From: Pseudomonadota bacterium
GTDB taxonomy: Bacteria; Desulfobacterota; Desulfobacteria; Desulfobacterales; Desulfobacteraceae
Assembly (NCBI GenBank): GCA_018816605.1
Contig: JAHIVS010000462.1
Coordinates: 1 to 15,871, forward strand
Direction of reading: 5' to 3'
Length of the DNA stretch: 15,871 nt
Part shown: positions 6,111-14,845 of the stretch, in pieces
Numbering within the stretch: position 1 is the first letter of the stretch
Layout of the letters: each line of letters starts with the position of its first letter
The notes under the pieces: model-generated
Told to the model about the DNA's origin: nothing
Database searches by the model: none
The model's input: only the letters and a program-made list of their open reading frames with translations
Position numbers and translations under genes: made by a program

Positions 6111-7094
6111 TCATACCTTTCTTTCAATTGAATAATCTGCAATCATCTGCAGAAGGGCTTTTGAATCGGACTCCTCAAAAATGCCAAGAGATGCCTTGGC
6201 CTTTGCCACATGGTCGTTTGCCCGGCTTTGGGTATAGGCAATGCCGCCGAGGACTGTCAGTTTTTCTTTTAACGTTTCAAATACAGTGTTGTCAAAGACG
6301 GGATCTGCCATCACACCGACCACCCATTTACGATCCCTGTCTCCGGCTGTCGCAAGGCTGTGAATCAGGGGCAGGGTTAATTTCCCCTCCCGCATGTCTG
6401 CACCGGGATTTTTCCCCAGTTCTTCGGCTGTGGCCGTATAGTCCAGAAGATCGTCTGCCATCTGAAATGCCATGCCCAGATGGTATCCGTAGGCGGCCAG
6501 TGCCTTTTCCCGTTCCTCAGGAGCCCCGGAAATAATGGCTCCGCTCTGGCAGGCCCCCTGGATCAGGACAGCGGTTTTCTGTTCAATAATCTTACAGTAT
6601 TCGACTTCGGACAGATCTGTCCTGCCCTTTTGTTCCAATTGGTCGATTTCCCCCTGGGACATGGCTTCGGTGATATGGGCGATCACGGAAATCACACGGG
6701 GTTCACAGGTTTTGGCAGCAATGGCAAGTGCCCTTGCCAGAAGAAAATCCCCGGTAAGCACCACCTTGGGCGCCGACCATTTGGTATGGGCAGCCTGTTT
6801 TCCCCGGCGCAGGGTGGCCCCATCCACCACATCATCATGGAGCAGGGTGGCGGCATGGAGATATTCAAAAATAATGGAAAATAAAATCTCATACCCGGTT
6901 TCATACCCGCAGATCCTGGCACTATGGATCATAAGCAGGGGCCGCAACCGCTTCCCGCCGCTGAACAATAAATGGGAAGCGATTTCCCGGACCAGGCCCA
7001 GGTTGGGAGCAAGGTTCTCTTCCAGAGCCCTTTCCACCAGTGCAAGGTCAGGGGCCACCTGTTTGACAATCTTGGCCTTTATATCAGAACGCAT
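6111..7094 (-). CDS. ispB: Polyprenyl (octaprenyl-type) diphosphate synthase
   Basis: 327 aa, normal for trans-long-chain prenyl diphosphate synthases. It condenses isopentenyl diphosphate units onto an allylic primer to make the side chain of respiratory quinones, menaquinone in this type of anaerobe. Visible signatures are GGKRLRP (residues 46-52), the first Asp-rich motif HDDVVD (Asp87, Asp88, Asp91), TGDFLLARAL (about 114-123) and the second Asp-rich motif DDLLD (Asp214, Asp215, Asp218). The start ATG at 7094-7092 has a GGGGAG ribosome site inside the end of rimO, giving a 16-nt overlap. The stop overlaps the next gene's upstream ATG. The chain length is inferred from the family and cannot be fixed from sequence alone, so the symbol is approximate. 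Cytosolic, soluble. Confidence 0.93.
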   Translation of the reverse strand: MRSDIKAKIVKQVAPDLALVERALEENLAPNLGLVREIASHLLFSGGKRLRPLLMIHSARICGYETGYEILFSIIFEYLHAATLLHDDVVDGATLRRGKQAAHTKWSAPKVVLTGDFLLARALAIAAKTCEPRVISVIAHITEAMSQGEIDQLEQKGRTDLSEVEYCKIIEQKTAVLIQGACQSGAIISGAPEEREKALAAYGYHLGMAFQMADDLLDYTATAEELGKNPGADMREGKLTLPLIHSLATAGDRDRKWVVGVMADPVFDNTVFETLKEKLTVLGGIAYTQSRANDHVAKAKASLGIFEESDSKALLQMIADYSIERKV

Positions 7095-8428
7095 GCCATC
7101 TCCCCGGCAATATCATATTCAAACCCATCGGTTATCCTTACAGGAACAAGGGTCCCGATTTCAAGTCCTTGGCCGTAAATAAATGTCATCCCGTCCACCT
7201 CGGGTGCCTGGAACTGGGTCCGGCCGATATAAACCCCTGGTTCCGGATTTTCCTCCACCAGCACAGGGTAAACCTTTCCCACATGCCGCTGGTTGCGTTC
7301 TTCGGAAATCTTGGCCTGGGCTGCCATGAGGATGTCATGGCGCTGTTCGGCGATCTCCCCGGGCACATGGTCTTTCAAGTTGTGGGAGGCAAGGTCGTGG
7401 GAATCCGAATAGGTAAAAACCCCCAGGTGATCAAACCGGACCTGGTGGATAAAATCCAGGAGAACCTGAAACTCTTCCTGGGTCTCCCCGGGGAACCCCA
7501 CGATCAGGGTGGTGCGGAGGCTGGCCCCGGGGTCCTGTTTCCGGATCAATTGAAACAACGCCACAAGATCTTCCAGGGTATAGGGCCGTCCCATGCGGCG
7601 CAGTATGGAGGTGGCAGCATGCTGGATGGGCACGTCATAATAGGAGCAGATATTTCCATGGGCGTGAACGGCTTTCATTATCTTCAGGTCCAGGGTCTGG
7701 GGATGGGTGTATAAAAACCGTATCCAGACACCGGGGTCCTGGGCTGCAAGTGCTTTGGCCAGGGAGGAAAGGACCCCGTCCAGTCCAATGGGGTCGCCCC
7801 CAAGGTCCTGGCCGTAATCGGTGGTGTTTTCCGCGGTAAGAATGATTTCTTTTACCCCCTTTGCCACAAGGGAGACACCCTCTTTACAGATGTCTCCAAC
7901 AGGCCTGGACCGCTGGGTCCCCCGCAGCTGGGGAATAATACAATAGGTACAATGGCGGTTGCACCCTTCGCTAACCTTTATATAGGCATACCCCTTTGAG
8001 ATCAGCTCCCGGTCAACGGAGAGATCCTGAAATTTCCGCTGATTGGGGTCGGGAAACAGCACCAGAGGCCGGGTCTGCCTTCCCTCCACCACATCCACGA
8101 TCTGCTCACAGGCAGCCGTACCCAGAAAGGCGTCCACTTCGGGCAGGCTGGCCAGAAGATCTGCATCATCCTTATACCGCTGGGCCAGACATCCCGTGGC
8201 AATGAGCCGTTCACAGGCACCGGTCTGTTTGAATGCCGCCATCTCAAGGATCACATCCACTGCCTCTTCCGAGGCAGTGGAAATAAATCCGCAGGTATTG
8301 ACAATGATCACCTGGGCCAATGACGGATCATGGGTTCTCTTATGCCCGGCAGCGGCAAGCCGGCCCAGCATGATTTCGCTGTCCACCTGGTTCCGGGAGC
8401 ACCCGAGGGTTTCAAGAAAAATGATCAT
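7079..8428 (-). CDS. rimO: Ribosomal protein S12 methylthiotransferase RimO
   Basis: 449 aa. This radical-SAM enzyme adds a methylthio group to the conserved Asp of ribosomal protein S12. The N-terminal domain carries the three cysteines of the auxiliary iron-sulfur cluster: Cys10 in [11 protein letters not shown], Cys46 in NTCGFI and Cys80 in ATGCLAQ. The radical-SAM motif is Cys156-x3-Cys160-x2-Cys163 in [17 protein letters not shown]. Phrases such as [17 protein letters not shown] and [11 protein letters not shown] are typical of the methylthiotransferase family. A TRAM-like C-terminal domain ends the protein. [10 protein letters not shown] at the start and the missing extra N-terminal sequence favour RimO over MiaB. 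Its ATG overlaps the htpG stop as ATGA. There is no convincing separate ribosome site, so translation is probably coupled. Confidence 0.97.
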   Translation of the reverse strand: MIIFLETLGCSRNQVDSEIMLGRLAAAGHKRTHDPSLAQVIIVNTCGFISTASEEAVDVILEMAAFKQTGACERLIATGCLAQRYKDDADLLASLPEVDAFLGTAACEQIVDVVEGRQTRPLVLFPDPNQRKFQDLSVDRELISKGYAYIKVSEGCNRHCTYCIIPQLRGTQRSRPVGDICKEGVSLVAKGVKEIILTAENTTDYGQDLGGDPIGLDGVLSSLAKALAAQDPGVWIRFLYTHPQTLDLKIMKAVHAHGNICSYYDVPIQHAATSILRRMGRPYTLEDLVALFQLIRKQDPGASLRTTLIVGFPGETQEEFQVLLDFIHQVRFDHLGVFTYSDSHDLASHNLKDHVPGEIAEQRHDILMAAQAKISEERNQRHVGKVYPVLVEENPEPGVYIGRTQFQAPEVDGMTFIYGQGLEIGTLVPVRITDGFEYDIAGEMACVLI

Positions 8429-10347
8429 ATGGCTTTGGCCATGAGGTCTCCCAGAAGTGCGGAGAATCTTGCGGGATTGTCCAGCTTTCCGCCTTCGCTG
8501 ATCACGGCAATATCATAGAGCAGATCTGAGTAATCGGTGAGCACCGGGTTTGTGGTGTCGGTCTCAAATAGCCCTTTGATTTTTTCCAGGACCGGATGAT
8601 TGACATTGACCTCCATCACCCGTTTCTGGTCCGGTGTTTTCTGGCCCGAGGCTTTCAGAATTTTTTCCATGTAAGCGCTCATGCCCCAGTCATCCCCTGA
8701 CAGGCAGGAGACAGAATCCTTGAGGCGGTTGGAAACCACCACATCCTTGACTCTTTTCTCAAGCTTGCCCTTGAGAAAGGAAAGAAGGGCAGAGTACTCG
8801 TTTTTCTTCTCATCATCCACCTTGTCCAGATCCAGGTCACCCTTTTCCGCGCTTTTTAATTTCTTTGTCTTGTATTCATGCAAAGACTGGGTCACCCACT
8901 CGTCAATGGGGTCCACCATGAGCAGCACTTCAAAATCACGGGCTTTCAAAGATTCGAGCAAGGGCGAATTCAAAAGAGAAGTCAGGCTTTCTCCGGTGAG
9001 AAAATAGATCTCTTTCTGGTCTTCCTTCATATTGGCAATGTAGTCATCCAGGCTCACGGATTTGTCTCCGGACTTGGTGGTCTTGTACCGAAGCAGGGCG
9101 GCCAGGCGTTCCTTGTTTTCATAATCGGTTGGGATGCCGGCCTTCAGGGACTGACCGAATTCTCCATAAAATTCTTCGTACTTTTCCTTTTCCATGCCTT
9201 CCAGGGTGGAAAAAACCTGTTTAACCAGGTTTTTCCGGATATTTCTCACCAGCCGGTCTTCCTGGAGGATTTCCCGGCTCACGTTGAGGTTCAGGTCCGG
9301 TGCGTCCACAACCCCCTGGATAAACCCCAGGTATTCGGGCAGAAGTTCCTTGCAGTCATCCATGATAAAAACGCGCTTGCAATACAGCTGCATCCCGTTT
9401 TTTCTTTCCGGACGGAACATATCCATGGGGGCCTTGGACGGCAGGTACATGAGCACATCATACTCGGTCACCCCTTCGAACCGCTTGTGGATCGTCTCCA
9501 GAGGTTTATCCCAGTTATGACTGATGTGCTTGTAAAATTCTTCATGCTCTTCGGGGGTAACATCTTCCTTGGCCTTGGCCCAGATGGCCTTCATGGAGTT
9601 GAGGGTCTCGTCCTTCCTGACTTTCCGATAGGTATCGCCAATGGGTTTTCCCTCGGAATCCTTGATCACCTCGTTTTCCGGGATGGGCTCGCTCTTTTCC
9701 AGGTTCATGATCACCGGATAGGTCACAAAATCGGAATGCTTTTTAACAATGTGCTGGATGGTATAATCCTCGGTAAAATCCTGATCCCCTTCTTCCGGAT
9801 CCTTCAGAAACAGGGTGATGGAAGTGCCCCGGTTCTCTTTTTCAATCTCTTCAATTGTATAGGATCCTTTGCCGTCTGACTCCCAACGGACCCCTTTTTC
9901 AGCCCCTGCTGCCCGTGTATCCAGGCGGACCTTGTCTGCCACGATAAAAGCGGAATAAAAGCCCACACCAAACTGGCCGATGAGTTCAGGAGACAGGCTG
10001 GTCTCTTTTTTGGATTTTTCCAGGGCTTCCATGAAAGCGGCTGTTCCGGACTGGGCAATGGTACCGATATTCTCGTTGACCTCGTCCAGGGTCATGCCGA
10101 TGCCGTTGTCGGAAATGGTAAAGGTTTTGGCTTCGGCATCCGTGGCCAGGCGAATGTGGTAATCCGTATCCTCGGCAAAAAGCGCCGGCTCTGTCTGTTC
10201 TTTGAATCTGGCCTTGTCAATGGCATCCGAGGCATTTGAGATCAGTTCCCGCACAAAGATCTCCTTGTTGGAATACAAGGAATGAATGATCAGGTGCAAC
10301 AGCTGCTGCACTTCGGTTTTAAACTTACGTGTCTTCTTTGTTCCCAT
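8425..10347 (-). CDS. htpG: Molecular chaperone HtpG (bacterial Hsp90)
   Basis: 640 aa, normal length. It is an ATP-dependent cytosolic chaperone that helps client proteins fold under stress. The GHKL ATPase domain is complete: Glu34 and Asn38 in [14 protein letters not shown], Asp80 in SDNGIGM, and a [11 protein letters not shown] lid motif. The middle domain has the client- and ATP-contact segment [21 protein letters not shown]. The C-terminal dimerisation domain ends HtpG-style ([29 protein letters not shown]). The frame could open at a TTG at 10365, but the ATG at 10347 has GGGAG 6 nt upstream and gives the usual N-terminus. It is the first gene of the four-gene operon. No heat-shock sigma32 promoter is visible upstream, only a sigma70-like one. 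Confidence 0.98.
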   Translation of the reverse strand: MGTKKTRKFKTEVQQLLHLIIHSLYSNKEIFVRELISNASDAIDKARFKEQTEPALFAEDTDYHIRLATDAEAKTFTISDNGIGMTLDEVNENIGTIAQSGTAAFMEALEKSKKETSLSPELIGQFGVGFYSAFIVADKVRLDTRAAGAEKGVRWESDGKGSYTIEEIEKENRGTSITLFLKDPEEGDQDFTEDYTIQHIVKKHSDFVTYPVIMNLEKSEPIPENEVIKDSEGKPIGDTYRKVRKDETLNSMKAIWAKAKEDVTPEEHEEFYKHISHNWDKPLETIHKRFEGVTEYDVLMYLPSKAPMDMFRPERKNGMQLYCKRVFIMDDCKELLPEYLGFIQGVVDAPDLNLNVSREILQEDRLVRNIRKNLVKQVFSTLEGMEKEKYEEFYGEFGQSLKAGIPTDYENKERLAALLRYKTTKSGDKSVSLDDYIANMKEDQKEIYFLTGESLTSLLNSPLLESLKARDFEVLLMVDPIDEWVTQSLHEYKTKKLKSAEKGDLDLDKVDDEKKNEYSALLSFLKGKLEKRVKDVVVSNRLKDSVSCLSGDDWGMSAYMEKILKASGQKTPDQKRVMEVNVNHPVLEKIKGLFETDTTNPVLTDYSDLLYDIAVISEGGKLDNPARFSALLGDLMAKAI

Positions 10348-10404
10348 GCTTAACTCCCGTTTCAATTACATTTTGGTCCTGTTTCAGGTTAAAATTGGTT
10401 TTCA

Positions 10405-10435
10405 ATAATAATTGTGGCAAAAACCAAATTGTCAA
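10405..10435 (-). promoter_or_regulatory. Possible sigma70 promoter of the htpG operon
   Basis: On the minus strand a perfect TTGACA (10435-10430) is followed after 19 nt by TATTAT (10410-10405). Spacing is two bases long, so strength is uncertain. It lies about 58 nt before the htpG start. No inverted repeat of the CIRCE type and no CTTGAA/CCCCAT heat-shock pair with proper spacing is seen. Confidence 0.4.
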
Positions 10436-10488
10436 GGCAGATCCGATGAAATTCAAGTCCTTAGATAGGGAATAGAAAATTTGCGCTC

Positions 10489-10517
10489 TTTACCGGTTCC
10501 CGTGTCTTTGATACAAT
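10489..10517 (+). promoter_or_regulatory. Extended -10 promoter for the kinase-like gene
   Basis: TTTACC (10489-10494), a 17-nt spacer, and TACAAT (10512-10517) preceded by TGA make an extended -10 promoter. The start would fall near 10524, about 40 nt before the gene. A short inverted repeat ATCCC-CT-GGGAT (10516-10527) covers the predicted start and could be an operator. It is divergent from the htpG promoter, with about 50 nt between them. Confidence 0.55.
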
Positions 10518-10565
10518 CCCCTGGGATCAAAAAATCATTGCTTTTTTTTAGGGACGGAGTCACCC

Positions 10566-11405
10566 ATGAACCAGCCGACGGATATAAGAGACCGGGTCCA
10601 CCTGCCGGGAAGCGAGGTAAAAAAACTCAATTTCATCAAGGATTCCAAGACCCTTGTGTTCCGGAAATATTATCGCTCCGGCCTGCGGTCCCATATTTTC
10701 GAGGTGCTTTTGGCCGAAGCGGTGCTAAAGGAAACCCAGGGAGAGATCATTGACGGCATCCGGATGTTTCCCAGGGCACGGCCTGTAAAAATGTTTCGAA
10801 TATTGCGAAACCGGTTTGAGAGCAAAGCTGCTGTTTTCCGGGAAATTGAAAAATACAACCTCCTGCTGAAATTTCTGGGAAAGGATTTAATTGCCCTTTC
10901 CGAAGAGTTTCTGGTGGACTATAGGGGTACGGGAAACAGCCAGATTGTCCTGTGCGGTCTCCAGGAATATGTGCCAGGACCGATACTGGATCCCTGGAGG
11001 TTCTTTGGTGAGGCTTCTTTGATGGACATCCTGCAAAATCAGGCCCTGGTTGGCCGCGCAAAAAAAAACATCGCCCTCTTTGTTAATAAAGTCCGGCAAA
11101 TGATTGACCGGACCGGATATATTCCCGACCTTGCCGGAATCGGCAACCTCATATTAACCTCCACAGGGGAGCTGAAATTGGTAGACATCAATAATATAGT
11201 TGAAATTAAGCTGGACGACACCATTCTTCTGGATGACAAGGGATACCCTTCCTGTGATGTCTCCATTGCGGTTTTGTCCATCCTCGAAAAAAAGGTTCTT
11301 GGAAAGGAGATTTCCATGGACGATCGGCTCTACCGGCATTTTCTGTCGACCCAAAGAAAAGACCGGGTAAAGGCCATTGAAAAAGAATTCTACGCCAACC
11401 TATAA
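10566..11405 (+). CDS. Uncharacterised protein with kinase-fold-like catalytic motifs
   Basis: 279 aa. The ATG has ACGGAG 6 nt upstream. The C-terminal half contains IPDLAGIGNLIL (Asp188, Asn194) followed by STGELKLVDINN (Asp207). This matches the order of the catalytic-loop Asp/Asn and the metal-binding Asp of protein kinases, aminoglycoside phosphotransferases and lipopolysaccharide-core kinases. The N-terminal half has KTLVFRKYYRSGLRS and a helix EVLLAEAVLKETQGE. An invariant Lys and Glu could lie there, but no clear glycine-rich ATP loop is visible. GLQEYVPGPILDPW resembles the hinge region of such kinases. There is no signal peptide or membrane helix. The substrate is unknown; it could equally be a pseudokinase. 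It stands alone, between the htpG operon and the two-component genes, and the gap to the regulator gene is 116 nt. Confidence 0.85.
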   Translation: MNQPTDIRDRVHLPGSEVKKLNFIKDSKTLVFRKYYRSGLRSHIFEVLLAEAVLKETQGEIIDGIRMFPRARPVKMFRILRNRFESKAAVFREIEKYNLLLKFLGKDLIALSEEFLVDYRGTGNSQIVLCGLQEYVPGPILDPWRFFGEASLMDILQNQALVGRAKKNIALFVNKVRQMIDRTGYIPDLAGIGNLILTSTGELKLVDINNIVEIKLDDTILLDDKGYPSCDVSIAVLSILEKKVLGKEISMDDRLYRHFLSTQRKDRVKAIEKEFYANL

Positions 11406-11414
11406 TCTAAACCC

Positions 11415-11427
11415 TGCCATTTTGGCA
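11415..11427. promoter_or_regulatory. 13-bp palindrome upstream of the response-regulator gene (candidate operator)
   Basis: TGCCATTTTGGCA, with arms TGCCA/TGGCA around a 3-nt centre. It is the exact reverse complement of the 13-mer at 14729-14741 before the HD-GYP gene. It lies about 60 nt before the predicted start of the regulator transcript. It could be the regulator's binding site for self-control. A weak transcription terminator for the preceding gene is an alternative, but no T-run follows. Confidence 0.5.
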
Positions 11428-11447
11428 CAATAAACCGCTCGCCCGGA

Positions 11448-11476
11448 TTGATTTGTCCGCCATTTTTTTTTATACT
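11448..11476 (+). promoter_or_regulatory. Sigma70-type promoter for the two-component genes
   Basis: TTGATT (11448-11453), exactly 17 nt, then TATACT (11471-11476). The predicted start is near 11483, about 40 nt before the response-regulator ATG. Confidence 0.6.
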
Positions 11477-11521
11477 CCCTTTCCAAACGGACTCAAACCA
11501 CGATGACAATGGGGAGTGTAA

Positions 11522-12889
11522 ATGGAAAACCGGATACTGGTGATAGATGATGAAGCCGATTTTTTAGATACCATCAAACGCGGGCTGATCATCTCCGGGT
11601 ATCACAATATTCACACGGAAAATAACGCCGAAACTGCGCTTGCCTTTTTTAAAAATGGAAAAAAGTTTGATGCCGCACTCCTTGATATCACCATGCCGGG
11701 AATGGATGGGATCAAACTGCTGGAAGAGATCAAAAAGATCAGTCCCCATACCGAATGTATCATGTTGACCGCCATGAATGAAGCCCAGATGGCCGTTGAC
11801 TGCATTAAAAAAGGCGCCTACGATTATCTGGTGAAACCCATCTCCAAAAATGATCTCCTCCTGTCTCTGAACCGGGCATTGGAACGAAGACGGTTTTTAA
11901 AAATTCTGGATTTGAGAAAAGAGACCCCTTTGAAAAACATCCGCCCTCCCAGGGATTTTTCTTCTATCATCACCCAATCTCCCAAGCTCATCCGAATTCT
12001 TTGCGAGGCTGAGCTCCATGCTGCCAGCAAGGTTCCGGTTCTGATCACCGGAGACAGCGGCACAGGCAAAGAACTTCTGGCCCGGGCCATTCACAGGGCA
12101 AGCCCCAGGGCTTCTGCTGCCTTTTCCGCCATTAATATGGCATCCATGTCTTCAACCCTTTTTGATGCCGAATTTTTCGGTCACACCAAGGGAGCCTTTA
12201 CAGGGGCCCAGGCAAACAGGCCCGGATACCTCACCACAACGGACAAAGGCTCTCTTTTTCTGGATGAAATCGGATCCCTTCCCCTGGAGCTTCAGGGCAA
12301 ACTGCTCCGGGTTCTCCAGGAGGGAGAACATCTGCCCATTGGTACAGATACCCCCATTAAAACAGACATCCGGTTTATTGCCGCCACAAATGAAACCATT
12401 GAGAATCAGGTCCTGGAAAACAAATTCCGGAAGGATCTCTATTACCGATTAAAAGGGGCCTGGCTTCACCTGCCCGCCTTGAAAGAAAGAAGAGAAGATA
12501 TTGCCTTGCTGGCAGTCCATTTTGTAGAACAATTGGGGAACAAACCAGCTTCACACAAACTCCATCCCGAAACCCTGTCCCTTTTGGAAGGCTATCCCTA
12601 TCCCGGAAATGTCCGGGAACTAAAATCCATTATCCAGTCCGCTTTCAACCTTTCCCAGGGCCAAATCATCACCCCCGGCCATTTGCCCGAACATGTTACG
12701 ACCAATAATACCCGTCCTTTTCTCCCGGGACAGGAGACCCTTGGGCTAACACCCCTCTCCCTGGTGGAAAAAAAGCATATTCTCCACGTGTATGAACATA
12801 CCGGCCGCAACAAATCAAAAACAGCGGTTCTTCTTGGCATCGGCCTGAACACCCTCAGGCGAAAGCTCAAATCCTATCGTATTTCATAA
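11522..12889 (+). CDS. Sigma54-dependent response regulator, NtrC family
   Basis: 455 aa, with GGGGAG 5 nt before the ATG. It activates sigma54 promoters when phosphorylated by a partner kinase. The receiver domain (about 1-120) has the acidic pocket Asp9/Asp10, the phosphoacceptor Asp55 in LLDITMPGMDG, and a KP lysine in YLVKPIS. The AAA+ domain (about 147-385) has Walker A GDSGTGKE (177-184, Lys183), the sigma54-contact loop GAFTGA (224-229) and Walker B SLFLDEIG. An arginine-finger-region phrase, FRKDLYYRL, is also present. The C-terminal Fis-type helix-turn-helix (KSKTAVLLGIGLNTLRRKLKSYRIS) binds DNA. All motifs are intact. It is followed after 42 nt by a histidine kinase gene, its likely partner. 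Candidate binding sites are the two inverted copies of TGCCAAAATGGCA. Confidence 0.97.
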   Translation: MENRILVIDDEADFLDTIKRGLIISGYHNIHTENNAETALAFFKNGKKFDAALLDITMPGMDGIKLLEEIKKISPHTECIMLTAMNEAQMAVDCIKKGAYDYLVKPISKNDLLLSLNRALERRRFLKILDLRKETPLKNIRPPRDFSSIITQSPKLIRILCEAELHAASKVPVLITGDSGTGKELLARAIHRASPRASAAFSAINMASMSSTLFDAEFFGHTKGAFTGAQANRPGYLTTTDKGSLFLDEIGSLPLELQGKLLRVLQEGEHLPIGTDTPIKTDIRFIAATNETIENQVLENKFRKDLYYRLKGAWLHLPALKERREDIALLAVHFVEQLGNKPASHKLHPETLSLLEGYPYPGNVRELKSIIQSAFNLSQGQIITPGHLPEHVTTNNTRPFLPGQETLGLTPLSLVEKKHILHVYEHTGRNKSKTAVLLGIGLNTLRRKLKSYRIS

Positions 12890-12931
12890 CGCCCATGTAC
12901 CCGGCAGATCTCATATTCAGGACAAACGGCA

Positions 12932-14725
12932 ATGACAAACCCAACAAAAATAATGATCATAGAGGACAACCTGGCTATCCTGGAGGCATATACCAAAATA
13001 ATAAGCAGGAAGGGGTATCTAGTGGAAACCGCTTCCAATGGGCAGGAGGCCATTGTCAAACTGGATTCCTTCTTTCCGGATATTGTATTATTGGATATCA
13101 GCCTTCCGGATATGAACGGATTCGACATTCTGTCCATTATCCGGTCTGAAAATCGATTCCAGCAAATGTTTGTTATTATCTGCACCGGAATGATGACCAG
13201 CAGGGAACACCGAAACTACGGCCTTGAATCCGGTGCGGATGATTACCTGTACAAGCCTGTCACGGCAGATGTGCTTCTGGCAAGGATCAAGGCCATGGTC
13301 CGCATTAAGGAGACCGAACATCAGCTGAGGGACATCAATAAAACCCTTGAAGCCAAAGTGGAAAAAAGAACAATTGCACTTCAGCAGACCAATCAAATAC
13401 TCAAAGCCGAGATCCGGGAGCACGAAAAAACCCTGGAAGCGCTCAAAAAAGCCCAGGAAGACCTGGAGCAGAAAATTACAGACAGAACCTTTCAGCTGCA
13501 AAAAGCCAACCGGGAATTGCGAAATGAAATAAAAGAACGGAAACGGGCCCAGGAAGAATCCCTGAGCAAAGAAAACCATTTACGAACCGCCCAGAAAATT
13601 GCAAACATGGGCAGTTTTTTCACCTCTTTGAACGGTGAAATCCTTAACTGCTCAGATGGATTATACCGGCTGTTCGGGTATGTCCCGGGTCAAATACAAA
13701 TGGATTATCGCTTCCTGGCAGATCATATTTTTTCCCAGGACATGGACCGGTTTGAAAAGGATTTACAAACATTTTTAAAATACCACAGGCCCATTGACAA
13801 TGAATACCGAATTGTTTGTAAAAAAGGCTCTATCAGAGAACTTCGGTTCATTGCCACGGCAAAACGGCATAAAGACGGTAAGGCAACAGAGATTCAGGGG
13901 ATTTTCCAAGACATTACCGAAAGAAAAAATATGGAGCGCCAGGTCATCCAGACGGAAAAACTGGCATCCCTGGGGTTTCTTGTTTCAGGGATGGCCCATG
14001 AAATCAACAATCCCAATAATTTTATTTCCTTTAATATTCCGATTTTAAAAGAGTACCTGGGCGCCATTCTTCCCATCATAGACAACCATGCAAAAATCCA
14101 TAAAAGTTTTCAACTCTGCAATATGGCCTATCCGGATTTCCGAAGGGACCTGTTCAAGCTGGTGGACAATATTGAAAACGGGTCCCTCCGCATCCATAAA
14201 ATTGTGACAAATCTTCGGAAATTCGTGCACATGAAAAGCGATGTGACCTTTACCCGGGTGGACATCAAAAAATTGATCCAGGGATGTTTGGAAATTGCCA
14301 GGGGCAAAATTAACCGGCAGGTTAAGACCGTTGAGGTTGTGATACCGGATAATCTGCCATGCCTTGAAACCTCGCCTGAAATGCTTGAAATTGCCCTTAC
14401 AAATCTTATCATCAATGCCGCCCAGGCATGTGATAAACCCGATTCATTTGTAAAGCTGCTGGTTTCCCGTGATTTTCTTTTGGATCAGCGCCTGGTGATT
14501 GATGTGATCGACAATGGATGCGGGATGGATGCCAAAACAATTTCCCGGGCTTTTGATCCGTTCTTTTCAACCAAAACCTCAAAGGAAGGAACCGGCATCG
14601 GGCTTTCCCTGTGCCACAATTTGATCACTTCCCTTGGGGGCAAAATTGAAGTTGAAAGCCAATTGGGCCAGGGGAGCTCCTTTCGACTGATTATACCCTT
14701 CCTTAAAAAAAAGCCGACCCCCTAG
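12932..14725 (+). CDS. Hybrid sensor: receiver, coiled coil, PAS, histidine kinase
   Basis: 597 aa. Domain order: an N-terminal receiver (about 5-120, Asp55 in LLDISLPDMNG, KP lysine in YLYKPV), then a long coiled coil (about 128-220), a PAS domain (about 228-335, EIQGIFQDITERKN at its end), HisKA with His356 in SGMAHEINNPNN, and HATPase_c. The last has Asn495 in LTNLIINAAQ, DNGCGMD from Asp527, FDPFFSTK and GTGIGLSLC. There is no signal peptide or membrane segment, so it is a cytosolic kinase. Its own receiver in front suggests it takes phosphoryl input from another kinase or is tuned by feedback. It probably passes phosphate to the upstream NtrC-type regulator. The coiled coil contains a duplicated segment, LEAKVEKRTIALQ (from 139) and LEQKITDRTFQLQ (from 178). 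The ribosome site AGGAC is modest. Confidence 0.96.
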   Translation: MTNPTKIMIIEDNLAILEAYTKIISRKGYLVETASNGQEAIVKLDSFFPDIVLLDISLPDMNGFDILSIIRSENRFQQMFVIICTGMMTSREHRNYGLESGADDYLYKPVTADVLLARIKAMVRIKETEHQLRDINKTLEAKVEKRTIALQQTNQILKAEIREHEKTLEALKKAQEDLEQKITDRTFQLQKANRELRNEIKERKRAQEESLSKENHLRTAQKIANMGSFFTSLNGEILNCSDGLYRLFGYVPGQIQMDYRFLADHIFSQDMDRFEKDLQTFLKYHRPIDNEYRIVCKKGSIRELRFIATAKRHKDGKATEIQGIFQDITERKNMERQVIQTEKLASLGFLVSGMAHEINNPNNFISFNIPILKEYLGAILPIIDNHAKIHKSFQLCNMAYPDFRRDLFKLVDNIENGSLRIHKIVTNLRKFVHMKSDVTFTRVDIKKLIQGCLEIARGKINRQVKTVEVVIPDNLPCLETSPEMLEIALTNLIINAAQACDKPDSFVKLLVSRDFLLDQRLVIDVIDNGCGMDAKTISRAFDPFFSTKTSKEGTGIGLSLCHNLITSLGGKIEVESQLGQGSSFRLIIPFLKKKPTP

Positions 14726-14728
14726 ATC

Positions 14729-14741
14729 TGCCAAAATGGCA
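14729..14741. promoter_or_regulatory. 13-bp palindrome, candidate upstream activator site
   Basis: TGCCAAAATGGCA lies just after the kinase gene and is the exact reverse complement of the 13-mer at 11415-11427. Its centre is about 137 nt before the predicted sigma54 start, a typical distance for NtrC-type enhancer sites. A second, smaller dyad TGGC-AGAC-GCCA (14755-14766) follows. Confidence 0.6.
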
Positions 14742-14794
14742 TACCCGGTCATTCTGGCAGACGCCACCCCCGAACAAATCCGGCTCATATTCCA

Positions 14795-14807
14795 AAACCG
14801 TTTGATT
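14795..14807 (-). promoter_or_regulatory. IHF-like site between activator site and sigma54 promoter
   Basis: Read on the minus strand, AATCAAACGGTTT matches the IHF consensus WATCAA-N4-TTR at all defined bases but the last. It is about 70 nt before the predicted start, between the palindrome and the -24/-12 element, where DNA bending normally assists sigma54 activators. Confidence 0.5.
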
Positions 14808-14845
14808 TTATTAGGTTTACCATATCGTTCTCCTTGGGTCACACC

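Noticed and set aside
8878..9879. 333-aa open frame antisense to htpG
   Set aside because: Fully inside the highly conserved htpG coding sequence on the opposite strand. It is a shadow frame with no ribosome site or domain signature.
10348..10365. TTG start six codons before the htpG ATG
   Set aside because: The GGGAG ribosome site lies inside this extension and serves the ATG at 10347, which gives the usual HtpG N-terminus.
11424..11439. TGGCAC before the regulator gene as a sigma54 promoter
   Set aside because: GG to GC spacing is 11 instead of 10 and the -12 box is poor. The GGCA belongs to the palindrome, and a good sigma70 promoter lies downstream.
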